A DNA stretch of 64,000 nucleotides from contig CBDCMO010000002.1 of assembly GCA_965219125.1 (NCBI GenBank), positions 186,001 through 250,000 of the forward strand. The letters are read 5' to 3'. The notes under the pieces were generated by a model. It ran no database searches. It saw nothing but the letters and a program-made list of their open reading frames with translations, and was not told the origin of the DNA. Of the stretch, positions 27,389-35,251 are shown one piece after another (position 1 is the first letter of the stretch; every line of letters starts with the position of its first letter). The DNA is from JBBSOK01 sp965219125 (lineage in GTDB: Bacteria; Bacteroidota; Bacteroidia; Flavobacteriales; Flavobacteriaceae). The position numbers and the translations under genes were made by a program.

Positions 27389-27772
27389 TTATTCAGTGGC
27401 ATCAGAAATCTTGACAGCCGTAGCTTTTTTCGTTTTCACTTTACCAACTTCTTTAAATTCAAAAGTGTAGGTATTTCCTTTTGTGGTAAGAATTTTCATA
27501 TGTATAGCCTTTTCTTCAGCCATTTTAGTAGGGTGAAGTTTCTTTACAACATATTCACAATGGTTTATCCATCTAATTGAAGAAGTATCTACTTTTCCTT
27601 TAAAAAAATCTATTTCAATAGTGTCGTTGCGTATAATTTTTGTTTTATATACTTCGGTCCCAACAAGGGCTTCAAATTCAAAGGTGCCGGTTCTAAAATC
27701 GGCGCAATTACGTTCGGGTTCGTAGCAGGAATTGAATAATAAGAGTATTAAAATAAGTGGTAAAAGTTTCAA
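27389..27772 (-). CDS. Small lipoprotein of unknown function
   Basis: A 127-residue protein with lipobox LFNSC (Cys16) and a mature domain with FRTGTFEFEALVG, WINHCEYVVKKLHPT and YTFEFKEVGKVK. Similar small flavobacterial lipoproteins often sit near topoisomerase IV genes and are sometimes mislabelled as topoisomerase; nothing in the sequence supports an enzymatic role. It converges with mscL across a 120-nt gap. Confidence 0.7.
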   Translation of the reverse strand: MKLLPLILILLLFNSCYEPERNCADFRTGTFEFEALVGTEVYKTKIIRNDTIEIDFFKGKVDTSSIRWINHCEYVVKKLHPTKMAEEKAIHMKILTTKGNTYTFEFKEVGKVKTKKATAVKISDATE

Positions 27773-27815
27773 TAGATAATTTTTTTACAAATTTCAGAAA
27801 AACTATTCAATTTGT

Positions 27816-28247
27816 TTAGTTTTCGTAGGCTTTAAAAGTCCCGTCCGTGTAAAAAATTACAATTTTATCTATTTCGGAAGTAGATTTAAAATTCTTAATT
27901 ACGGTTGAATCAGATTTTGGTATGTTTTCTTTAAGGGCTGAAAATAGATCAGCGTTTTTTTCAGTTTTCAAATCATTCTTCATTTTTGAATTTGTTAACG
28001 GCATTTTAGCGTTTGTAGCTTGAGCAGGGAAGAAACCTTTTCCATTTAATAACCAATGCAATTCTACCTCCGGAAATTTCTGTAAAACCTTCATCACAAA
28101 TTCTAAACTTGGTTTATTTCTACCCGATAAAAGATGCGAAATAGTGGAGCGGTTAAAGTCTATTTCTTCCGAAAATACGGTGGCCGAAATACTGTAATAT
28201 TCCAAAATTTTTTCCAATCTTTTCGAGAAATCCTTACTGTTTACCAT
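27816..28247 (-). CDS. XRE-family transcriptional regulator
   Basis: A 143-residue regulator with an N-terminal helix-turn-helix (FSKRLEKILEYYSISA..., recognition region NRSTISHLLSGRNKPSLEF) and a variable linker, ending in a small domain with DKIVIFYTDGTFKAYE. It is divergent from the M14 peptidase gene. Four copies of a GTTTACA-type palindrome lie in the shared upstream region, one of them overlapping this gene's own putative -7 box, so autoregulation and control of the neighbour are likely by inference. Confidence 0.88.
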   Translation of the reverse strand: MVNSKDFSKRLEKILEYYSISATVFSEEIDFNRSTISHLLSGRNKPSLEFVMKVLQKFPEVELHWLLNGKGFFPAQATNAKMPLTNSKMKNDLKTEKNADLFSALKENIPKSDSTVIKNFKSTSEIDKIVIFYTDGTFKAYEN

Positions 28248-28274
28248 TGTAACATTTATTGAACTGAATCTACT

Positions 28275-28289
28275 GTTACAAATGTAAAC
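28275..28289 (-). promoter_or_regulatory. Operator copy 1, containing the XRE gene -7 box
   Basis: GTTACAAATGTAAAC is one copy of the GTTTACA-N2-TGTAAAC palindrome. Read on the minus strand it contains TACATTTG (28286-28279), which fits the TAnnTTTG promoter box 32 nt before the regulator ATG. Binding here would block that promoter. Confidence 0.6.
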
Positions 28290-28460
28290 CTTTGTTTTTT
28301 GATATTCAAATATAAATTATAAACATTCAATAAGTATTAAAACTAATTGAATTATAAGTTTAATTAAAAATATTTAATAAATTGATTATAAATGCATTAT
28401 CATATAATTTTCTAACTTCATAAATCAATCTTTATTTCTGTAAGCTAACTTAGTATATCT

Positions 28461-28477
28461 GTTTACATCTGTATAAC
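28461..28477 (+). promoter_or_regulatory. Operator copy 2 (imperfect)
   Basis: GTTTACATCTGTATAAC is a diverged copy of the palindrome, 19 nt upstream of copy 3, in the region shared by the XRE regulator and the M14 peptidase gene. Confidence 0.45.
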
Positions 28478-28495
28478 TTAAACCAACATAAATCC

Positions 28496-28511
28496 GTTTA
28501 CATTTGTAAAC
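28496..28511 (+). promoter_or_regulatory. Operator copy 3 (perfect palindrome)
   Basis: GTTTACATTTGTAAAC is a perfect 7-bp inverted repeat with a 2-nt centre. It includes TACATTTG at 28499-28506, a possible -7 box for the M14 peptidase gene. Confidence 0.65.
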
Positions 28512-28519
28512 TATTCATT

Positions 28520-28535
28520 GTTTAACTTTGTAAAC
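28520..28535 (+). promoter_or_regulatory. Operator copy 4, containing a -7 box of the M14 peptidase gene
   Basis: GTTTAACTTTGTAAAC is an operator copy 24 nt after copy 3. It contains TAACTTTG (28523-28530), a TAnnTTTG match 18 nt before the ATG at 28549. Confidence 0.6.
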
Positions 28536-28548
28536 AGGTAAAATACAT

Positions 28549-29685
28549 ATGAATATTACAACTTGGTACAAAGCAAATTTAGAAGATAAAATATTGGGTA
28601 GATACATCAATCTTTCGATGTTGAATTCTATTCTTTTAGAATATGAAAATACTTTTAATATTTCAACTTTAGGGCTTTCCGAAGAAGGCAGAAATATCCC
28701 ATTCATACTTTTAGGAAACGGTGAAAAAAGGGTTTTAGCTTGGAGCCAAATGCACGGAAATGAAACTACAACAACAAAGGCATTATTAGATTTTCTGAAA
28801 TTTATATCGAACAAAAAGGTTTTTCAAAACGAAATTGCAAAATTTTTGGAAACATATACACTTTATATAATTCCGATGTTAAATCCCGACGGCGCTGAAA
28901 AATACACGCGGTTTAATGCAAATGAAGTAGATTTAAATAGAGATGCGCAAGATTTAAGTCAATCTGAAAGTAAGGCACTGCGGAAATTATTTGAGACAGT
29001 TAAACCCGATTTGTGCCTTAATCTGCACGACCAGCGCTCTATCTATGGTTTGGAATTTGGCAACCCTGCCACAATTTCTTTTTTATCGCCAGCATCGGAT
29101 GAAGATCGAACAATAACAAGTCAGCGGAAAATTGCAATGACTTTAATAGAAAAGATGACTGGATTTTTGCAGCAATATATTCCGAACCAAGTTGGAAGGT
29201 ATGATGATTCTTTCAATAGGAAGTGTGTTGGTGATTGTTTTTCGGAATTGGGTGTTCCAACAATATTATTTGAAGCGGGACATTATTCTCAAGATTATCA
29301 ACGGGAGAAAACAAGGGAACTTATATTTTATTCTTTTTTATCGCTTTTTGGAATAGTTGAATCAGAAAAGATTTTATCAATAAATTATGAAGATATTCCG
29401 AACAATAAATCGAATTTTTGTGATGTGATTATTGAAAATTATAATTTGGATGACGCGGAAGAAGTTTCAGTTGCAGTTCAATATTTGGAAGTTCTAAAGG
29501 ATTCAAAAATTATATTCGTTCCAAAGATTTTAGGTTTAGGTGTTTTGAATAATATGTTCGCACATAAAATTCATTATTCGAATCAAGAAAAAATAATCAC
29601 CACTTCAATCGAAAGGTTACATATTGGAGATGAAATTTCACATATTATTAACAATGACGGGAAAATTTTGCCATTATTTATATAA
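28549..29685 (+). CDS. M14-family metallocarboxypeptidase-like protein
   Basis: A 378-residue protein without a signal peptide. Zinc ligands are visible: H69 and E72 in MHGNETTTTKALLDF, and the third histidine in LNLHDQRSIYG; a candidate catalytic glutamate lies in ILFEAGHYSQDY. NPDGAEKYTRFNANEVDLNRD is the usual M14 substrate-pocket segment. It is therefore a cytosolic M14 peptidase or amidase. It is divergent from the XRE regulator and shares its operator array. The substrate is unknown. Confidence 0.87.
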   Translation: MNITTWYKANLEDKILGRYINLSMLNSILLEYENTFNISTLGLSEEGRNIPFILLGNGEKRVLAWSQMHGNETTTTKALLDFLKFISNKKVFQNEIAKFLETYTLYIIPMLNPDGAEKYTRFNANEVDLNRDAQDLSQSESKALRKLFETVKPDLCLNLHDQRSIYGLEFGNPATISFLSPASDEDRTITSQRKIAMTLIEKMTGFLQQYIPNQVGRYDDSFNRKCVGDCFSELGVPTILFEAGHYSQDYQREKTRELIFYSFLSLFGIVESEKILSINYEDIPNNKSNFCDVIIENYNLDDAEEVSVAVQYLEVLKDSKIIFVPKILGLGVLNNMFAHKIHYSNQEKIITTSIERLHIGDEISHIINNDGKILPLFI

Positions 29686-29712
29686 TTATCTTGTATTTTT
29701 TATTTTTCTGTA

Positions 29713-29734
29713 TAATTTTGTATTAAAATACAAA
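29713..29734 (+). promoter_or_regulatory. Promoter box and palindromic operator of the Lrp-family gene
   Basis: TAATTTTG (29713-29720) fits TAnnTTTG and ends inside a perfect palindrome, TTTGTATT-AA-AATACAAA (29717-29734), that stops 5 nt before the regulator ATG. The position suggests autorepression, as is usual for Lrp/AsnC proteins. Confidence 0.55.
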
Positions 29735-29739
29735 TAACA

Positions 29740-30219
29740 ATGTCAAAATTCAAACTAGACGAAACAGATCATAAAATCCTTGATATGTTGATTGAAAATA
29801 CAAGGACTCCCTTTACAGATATTGCAAAAAAGTTAGATATATCTGCAGGTACTATTCACGTTAGAGTACGAAAAATGGAAGAAGCGGGAATTATTACCGG
29901 CTCTTCACTGCAAATAGATTATACGAAACTTGGTTATGCCTTTATTGCCTATATTGGTATATTCCTACAAAAAACATCGCAAACTCAATTCGTAATGGAA
30001 CGTATAAATGAAATTCCGTATGTTACGGTAGCCTCAGTAACTACCGGAAAATTTAATATTTTCTGTAAAATAAGAGCTAAAAATACGACTCACGCAAAAG
30101 AAATTATTTATCAAATTGATGATATTGAAGGAGTTACACGTACTGAAACAATGATATCTTTAGAAGAAAGTATAAATGATAAAAAGCGATTAATGCATTC
30201 TATTTTCAAATCATTGTAA
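29740..30219 (+). CDS. Lrp/AsnC-family transcriptional regulator
   Basis: A 159-residue regulator: N-terminal helix-turn-helix (LDETDHKILDMLIENTRTPFT through IAKKLDISAGTIHVRVRKM) and a C-terminal RAM domain with the ligand-binding pattern VTTGKFNIFCKIRAK. Such proteins sense amino acids and form octamers. Target genes cannot be read from the sequence, but a palindrome overlaps its own promoter. It follows the M14 peptidase gene by 54 nt. Confidence 0.92.
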   Translation: MSKFKLDETDHKILDMLIENTRTPFTDIAKKLDISAGTIHVRVRKMEEAGIITGSSLQIDYTKLGYAFIAYIGIFLQKTSQTQFVMERINEIPYVTVASVTTGKFNIFCKIRAKNTTHAKEIIYQIDDIEGVTRTETMISLEESINDKKRLMHSIFKSL

Positions 30220-30238
30220 ATTTCTAAAATAAATTTTT

Positions 30239-30274
30239 AAAAAGTCTCTCTTCAATTTTGTTGAGGGACTTTTT
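30239..30274 (+). terminator. Rho-independent terminator of the Lrp-family gene
   Basis: AAAAAGTCTCTC pairs with GAGGGACTTTTT (one G-T pair) around a 12-nt AT-rich loop. It lies 19 nt after the stop and ends in a T run. Confidence 0.75.
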
Positions 30275-30342
30275 GTTATATTTAAAAACTAATTTAATTA
30301 TAACATGTTCTTCTAAAATTCATAATCAATACTTTTAACCAA

Positions 30343-31314
30343 ATGATAAAAAAATATTTTAAACTTTTAAAAGACACATATAAAAGTTGGAATCTTAATG
30401 ATCCTTGGGCAAAAAGCGCAATTATTGCATATTATGCACTGTTTTCGCTTCCAGCTCTTTTAATAATTATTGTGCACGTTGCAGGTGTGTTTTTTGGAAA
30501 AGACGCCGTGCAGGGTAGGATTACCGGTGAAATAGGCGGTTTGATAGGAGAGGGAAGTGCGGACGCTATACAAGTAATGCTCTCAAATGTTGCATTGGAA
30601 AATAGTAGCATTTTATTTTTAATTTTTGGGATTGGTATCTTAATTTTTGGAGCTACCGGTGTTTTTTTCCAATTACAAAAAGCTTTAAACGATATTTGGA
30701 GCGTTCGGGCAAAAAAAGATACATTTATGGATGCTCTAAAAAGAAGAGCTACCGCCTTTGGTTTAGTTATGGCAATTGGTTTGCTTATGCTTATTTCACT
30801 TGTTATCTCTTCCGTTATAAATGCTTTGAGCGATTTTATTAGTTACCGCTACTCAGATCTATCTGCAATTGTAGTTCAGGTACTCAACTTTTTAGTTTCA
30901 CAACTTATTGTTACCGCACTTTTTGCTACTATTTTCACGGTTTTACCTGATATTAAAATTAAGTGGAAGACAAATATAATTGGAGCATTTGTTACTTCCC
31001 TTTTGTTTTTGGCTGGTAAATATTTAATTGGTTTCTATTTTGCTAAAAGTGATCCGGCCTCCGTGTACGGTGCGGCGAGCAGTGTAGTTTTGATTTTGCT
31101 TTGGGTTTATTATACGTGCTTGATTCTATTTTTTGGTGCTGAATTCACTGTAAATTGGGCATTATTGAAAAAAGTAAAAGTTGTTCCCACTCACGATGCC
31201 ACCCTATCGTACAAAAGGGAAATGGAAGAATTGAAAGAATATAAAGCGAAAATTGAAGCTGATAAAAAAAAAGCCCAAACGTTAGCTCAGCATCCTAACG
31301 AGTCTATTTCTTAA
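30343..31314 (+). CDS. YihY/BrkB-family inner membrane protein
   Basis: A 323-residue protein with six membrane segments. The family motifs are AIIAYYALFSLPALLIII near the start, FGATGVFFQLQKALNDIWSV and YGAASSVVLILLWVYYTCLILFFGAEF near the end. The C-terminus is a charged cytoplasmic helix rich in Lys and Glu. The family was once called ribonuclease BN in error; its transport or structural role is unsettled. It is a single gene between two terminators. Confidence 0.92.
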   Translation: MIKKYFKLLKDTYKSWNLNDPWAKSAIIAYYALFSLPALLIIIVHVAGVFFGKDAVQGRITGEIGGLIGEGSADAIQVMLSNVALENSSILFLIFGIGILIFGATGVFFQLQKALNDIWSVRAKKDTFMDALKRRATAFGLVMAIGLLMLISLVISSVINALSDFISYRYSDLSAIVVQVLNFLVSQLIVTALFATIFTVLPDIKIKWKTNIIGAFVTSLLFLAGKYLIGFYFAKSDPASVYGAASSVVLILLWVYYTCLILFFGAEFTVNWALLKKVKVVPTHDATLSYKREMEELKEYKAKIEADKKKAQTLAQHPNESIS

Positions 31315-31407
31315 CACAGTTTTGCTAAATCTTAATAGTTTCTTAGTACATTTTAATTAGGTGAACGCGTAATTTTAAGTCGAATTAAATAATTAGAAAA
31401 AACTATT

Positions 31408-31956
31408 ATGAAAAAGATTGTAGCAATATTAGCAACCAACGGATTTGAAGAATCAGAATTAAAATCTCCTAAAGAAGCAATGGAAAATGAAGGTTTTACA
31501 GTACATATTGTAAGTCCTGAAAAGGGTTCAATTAAGTCTTGGGCAGATGGAAATTGGGGAAAGGAATATACCGTAGATAAAACATTGGATCAAGTTAGTG
31601 TTTCAGATTATAATGCGCTTGTACTTCCCGGTGGCGTTATAAATCCGGATAAATTAAGAAGGAATGAACAGGCATTAAAATTTGTAAAAGATTTTTTTGA
31701 TGCTAAAAAACCGGTTGCCGCAATTTGCCACGGACCTCAAATATTGATTTCTGCAAAAGTTGTTAAAGGAAGAAAAATGACTTCATTTTCATCAATTAAA
31801 GACGATTTGATAAATGCTGGAGCTAATTGGGTAGATGAAGAAGTAGTTGTAGACCAAGGCTTTGTAACGAGCAGAAACCCGAACGACTTGCCTGCTTTCA
31901 ATAGAAAACTAATTGAAGAAGTAAAAGAAGGTAAGCACGAAAGACAGCACGCATAA
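31408..31956 (+). CDS. DJ-1/PfpI-family protein (type 1 glutamine amidotransferase-like)
   Basis: A 182-residue protein with the nucleophile elbow AAICHGPQ (C107, H108) and the LVLPGGVINPDKLR motif of PfpI/YhbO proteins. The acidic residue that polarises the cysteine lies in the N-terminal NGFEESEL. Members act as proteases, deglycases or glyoxalases, and their substrate in this organism is unknown. It ends before a strong bidirectional terminator. Confidence 0.92.
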   Translation: MKKIVAILATNGFEESELKSPKEAMENEGFTVHIVSPEKGSIKSWADGNWGKEYTVDKTLDQVSVSDYNALVLPGGVINPDKLRRNEQALKFVKDFFDAKKPVAAICHGPQILISAKVVKGRKMTSFSSIKDDLINAGANWVDEEVVVDQGFVTSRNPNDLPAFNRKLIEEVKEGKHERQHA

Positions 31957-31974
31957 TCTTTATAGATTGTAATT

Positions 31975-32009
31975 AAAAAAAGGATACGGCGACGTATCCT
32001 TTTTTTTTA
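31975..32009. terminator. Bidirectional rho-independent terminator
   Basis: AGGATACG-GCGA-CGTATCCT is a perfect 8-bp stem with a GCGA tetraloop, flanked by A6 on the left and T8-9 on the right. It lies between the convergent PfpI gene and the acidic protein gene and can serve both strands. Confidence 0.92.
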
Positions 32010-32029
32010 TAAGTTATAAACTTTGCATA

Positions 32030-32353
32030 TTAGTCTTCGTCTAAATCATCGTCTTCATCAGTAAGATCTTCACCTAATTTTTCTTTGTCTGGCATTTCGT
32101 CAATTGGTTCAGAAAAATCTGCTTCCTCATAATCATCTTCATCAAAATTTGCCATGCTCGTTTCCAGGCGAGAGCTAATTTTTACAAGGTAAATAATGTC
32201 ATCAGTTCTAACCTCAATCGCTTCTACCAACTCATTTTGGGCATTACGAAAAGTGATAACATTTTCATCATCATAACCGTCCGGAAATTTTTCAACTAAA
32301 AGACTAAGTATCTCTGGAGTTAGTTTTTTGTAATCTACAATAATTCTTTTCAT
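32030..32353 (-). CDS. Small acidic protein of unknown function
   Basis: A 107-residue protein with a mixed alpha/beta N-terminal part (KRIIVDYKKLTPEILSLLVE, VEAIEVRTDDIIYLVKIS) and a strongly acidic, probably disordered tail of Asp and Glu residues from about residue 70. The frame opens at 32404, but MKRIIVDYKK at 32353 is the natural start. It lies 120 nt downstream of aroB on the same strand. Similar acidic proteins are conserved in flavobacteria, function unknown. Confidence 0.7.
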   Translation of the reverse strand: MKRIIVDYKKLTPEILSLLVEKFPDGYDDENVITFRNAQNELVEAIEVRTDDIIYLVKISSRLETSMANFDEDDYEEADFSEPIDEMPDKEKLGEDLTDEDDDLDED

Positions 32354-32473
32354 TTTGTTTTTTTGCAAGATTTTTATAATTCTACAGGATAAGGCATCCT
32401 TCAAACGACAACAATAAAGCGACGTAAATATTCTTCAAAAATAAAATAGATTAGATAATAACCAAATAAATTT

Positions 32474-33544
32474 CTAAAATTTTTTATAGAAATTAAATCC
32501 ATCAAAAATTAAACTTTCTTCAACTCTACAGTCCAATTTGCAATCGCCAAAATCTCTTAACAAAACAAAGTTTATAATGCCACCCGTATTTTTTTTGTCG
32601 TGAGCCAATAATTGAATAATCTCTTTTTGGTCTTCTTCACTGAAAACTACCTTTTCATAAATATCTAAAATCTCCGTGGTTATAACATTCAATTTTTCTA
32701 GTTTAAAATCTAAAATTTTGTGGGAAAAATAGGTTGCCAAAATCATTCCAATAGCTATGGCTTCGCCGTGTAAAAGCGTTTGTTTATAGTCATTTTCCAA
32801 ACAGTAAGATTCAATTGCATGGCCTAAAGTATGTCCATAATTTAAGGTTTTACGTACATTTTGCTCCAATGGATCGGATAAAACTACTTTATTTTTTATT
32901 TCAATAGATTCCCAAATTAATTGGTCTGTTTCTTCCTCTGTTTTTTCTCCCATATTTTTAAGGGAATTCCAATATGCCTCGGATGTAATTAAGCCGTGTT
33001 TCAACATTTCGGCAAAGCCAGATAAAATTTCGTTGGATGATAGCGTTTTCAAAAAAACGGAATCTATCAAAACCATTTTTGGTTGGTTAATTACACCAAT
33101 TTTATTTTTAATTCCATTAAAATCTATTCCATTTTTTCCGCCAACAGCAGCGTCAACCATGGCCAATAATGTTGTTGGAATATTTATTATTGGTAAACCT
33201 CTATTAAAGGTTGAAGCAACAAAACCACCAAGATCAGACACAACGCCCCCGCCAAGATTTATAATTAAACTGCCCTTATCTGCGCCTTCTTTTATGAGGT
33301 CCGACCACAAAATCATACAAGTTTCAATCACTTTGTTGGATTCGCCGGCGTTGAATGTAATAACTTTTATAGAAATATTTGGTGGCATTTTCTTTTTGAA
33401 AACGGGCAAGCAAAAAGCTTCAGTATTCGTATCGGTAATTACAAAAATTGATGTTGGATTAAGTTCTTTAATTAAAAGAAGTAATTGTTCCCAACCTAAA
33501 TCCTTTTCAAAAATTGATGATTGCTCATTTTTTATACTATTCAT
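32474..33544 (-). CDS. aroB: 3-dehydroquinate synthase
   Basis: About 356 residues from the start chosen here. The NAD-binding segment LGGGVVSDLGGFVASTFNRG, PTTLLAMVDAAVGGKNGIDF, and the metal-site region NYGHTLGHAIE with LLHGEAIAIG identify AroB, which closes DAHP to 3-dehydroquinate in the shikimate pathway. Three in-frame ATGs exist at 33580, 33562 and 33544; the last gives the family-length N-terminus and leaves room for the divergent proline dehydrogenase promoter. Confidence 0.93.
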   Translation of the reverse strand: MNSIKNEQSSIFEKDLGWEQLLLLIKELNPTSIFVITDTNTEAFCLPVFKKKMPPNISIKVITFNAGESNKVIETCMILWSDLIKEGADKGSLIINLGGGVVSDLGGFVASTFNRGLPIINIPTTLLAMVDAAVGGKNGIDFNGIKNKIGVINQPKMVLIDSVFLKTLSSNEILSGFAEMLKHGLITSEAYWNSLKNMGEKTEEETDQLIWESIEIKNKVVLSDPLEQNVRKTLNYGHTLGHAIESYCLENDYKQTLLHGEAIAIGMILATYFSHKILDFKLEKLNVITTEILDIYEKVVFSEEDQKEIIQLLAHDKKNTGGIINFVLLRDFGDCKLDCRVEESLIFDGFNFYKKF

Positions 33545-33587
33545 ATAATTTACCGTTTTCATAAGATTTTCAGAATTCAAATCTAAC

Positions 33588-33595
33588 TATATTTG
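33588..33595 (+). promoter_or_regulatory. Candidate -7 promoter box of proline dehydrogenase
   Basis: TATATTTG fits TAnnTTTG and lies 19 nt before the ATG at 33615, just upstream of the divergent aroB start. A -33 TTG is not clear. Confidence 0.45.
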
Positions 33596-33614
33596 TGCAT
33601 TCCAAGCCCTACAT

Positions 33615-34787
33615 ATGATATCAAAAAATCTATTCGATAATACAAAAATCGCCTTTTCACTTAAAAGTGATTCTCAATTGGAGCGTGCATATTTTTTATT
33701 CAAAATGATTGCAAATGAACCCCTTGTGCGTATTGGTACTGCCGTTACAAAATTCGCCTTAAATGTACATTTGCCAGTTGAAGGCTTAATAAGAAGTACG
33801 GTTTTCGATCATTTTTGTGGTGGTGTAAGTGAAAAAGATTGTTTACAAGTTGTAGATGAACTTTATGGCGCATCAGTTTCTTCTATATTAGATTATAGTG
33901 TTGAAGGAAAAGAGGACGAAAAGCAATTTGATGAAACAAAAAAAAAGGTTGTAGAGCTTACTGAATTTGCCGATAAAAAACCAGCTATGCCATTTTCTGT
34001 CTTTAAACCAACAGGGTTTGGACGCTTTAAAATATGGCAAAAATTAACTGAAAATGAAGTGCTTTCAGAAGTTGAAAAACAAGAATATAAACGAATAGTT
34101 GAAAGGTATGAAGAGGTTTGCCAAACAGCGCATAAAGACAATATTTCACTTTTAATTGATGGGGAAGAAAGTTGGATGCAAGATGCTGCAGATAATTTGT
34201 GCGAGGAAATGATGGAAAAGTACAACAAAGAAACAGCCATTGTTTATAATACATTGCAATGTTACCGATGGGATAGATTGGATTATTTGAAGAAAATACA
34301 CCAACGTGCAAAGGCAAAAGGTTTTAAGCTTGGTTTTAAAGTTGTGCGCGGCGCATATATGGAAAAAGAAAATAGCCGTGCCGAAGAGAAAAGTTATAAA
34401 ACACCAATCTGCTCCAGCAAAAAGGAAACAGATGATAATTTTAATGCCGTAGTTTCTTATATTTTAGACAATATTGAAGACATCTCATTATTCCTTGGCA
34501 CGCACAATGAAAACAGCACATATTTAACAATGGAATTGATGGAGGAAAAGAACATATCGAAATCTGATATGCGCATTTGGTTTGGACAATTGTATGGAAT
34601 GAGTGACCACATAAGTTACAATTTGGCGGAAGCGGGTTACAACGTTGCTAAATATATTCCCTTTGGACCTGTAAAAGATGTGATGCCTTATTTAATAAGA
34701 AGAGCTGAAGAAAATACTTCCGTTGCGGGACAAACCAGTAGAGAGCTTACTTTGTTGAAGAAGGAAAAGGAGCGCAGAAAATTATAA
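33615..34787 (+). CDS. Proline dehydrogenase
   Basis: A 390-residue FAD enzyme of the monofunctional PRODH family. Recognisable parts are the barrel motifs SLLIDGEESWMQ, KLGFKVVRGAYMEKE, FLGTHNENS and the C-terminal QLYGMSDHISYNLAEAGYNVAKY with YIPFGPVKDVMPYLIRRAEE. It oxidises proline to pyrroline-5-carboxylate at the membrane; the P5C dehydrogenase is not in the window. It is divergent from aroB across a short spacer. Confidence 0.92.
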   Translation: MISKNLFDNTKIAFSLKSDSQLERAYFLFKMIANEPLVRIGTAVTKFALNVHLPVEGLIRSTVFDHFCGGVSEKDCLQVVDELYGASVSSILDYSVEGKEDEKQFDETKKKVVELTEFADKKPAMPFSVFKPTGFGRFKIWQKLTENEVLSEVEKQEYKRIVERYEEVCQTAHKDNISLLIDGEESWMQDAADNLCEEMMEKYNKETAIVYNTLQCYRWDRLDYLKKIHQRAKAKGFKLGFKVVRGAYMEKENSRAEEKSYKTPICSSKKETDDNFNAVVSYILDNIEDISLFLGTHNENSTYLTMELMEEKNISKSDMRIWFGQLYGMSDHISYNLAEAGYNVAKYIPFGPVKDVMPYLIRRAEENTSVAGQTSRELTLLKKEKERRKL

Positions 34788-34802
34788 GTCGTGTAAAATA
34801 AT

Positions 34803-35201
34803 TTATTCTGAAATTAATTCTGCGTTTAATACAGTTGAAATTTCATCACAATATTCCACTTTTAGCTTCAATAATTTACCTAAAGTATTACTAACAATTT
34901 CTGAAACATCACCTTCAATTACATATTCAGGGCAGGGCTTTTTTTCTTTTTCACTTTCCGAAAATAGCACATCACCATTTAATAATATTTCACTAACTGC
35001 TGAAGTATCTATACCTTTTGCAATTAAAAATTGATTTGCTTTTTCAGATATCACCCTGTCATTCAACCTGATTTGTTTTAAAACCCGTGCGTTAGGCAAA
35101 TAATCACAAGACGTTTTTTTCCCGCTTAGAAAGAAGATTAAAATTATTATTCCCAAAGTAAATCCTCCGCCAAAATAGGCAAATCGGTATGCTAATCTCA
35201 T
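34803..35201 (-). CDS. Membrane-anchored protein of unknown function
   Basis: A 132-residue protein with one N-terminal membrane helix (about residues 8-27, FAYFGGGFTLGIIILIFFLSG) and a soluble domain with four cysteines (TSCDYLPNARVLKQIRLNDRV, KPCPEY, VEYCDEI). No family is recognised with certainty. It lies 50 nt downstream of alanine dehydrogenase on the same strand and is probably co-transcribed with it. Confidence 0.7.
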   Translation of the reverse strand: MRLAYRFAYFGGGFTLGIIILIFFLSGKKTSCDYLPNARVLKQIRLNDRVISEKANQFLIAKGIDTSAVSEILLNGDVLFSESEKEKKPCPEYVIEGDVSEIVSNTLGKLLKLKVEYCDEISTVLNAELISE

Positions 35202-35251
35202 TTCTTGTTGTTGTTCAAATTAAAGGAAAGTAAATTTTAAGCAATTTTATT

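Noticed and set aside
27389..28247. XRE regulator and M14 peptidase as part of a defence island
   Set aside because: No toxin, nuclease, recombinase or other defence gene is adjacent; the surroundings are housekeeping genes.
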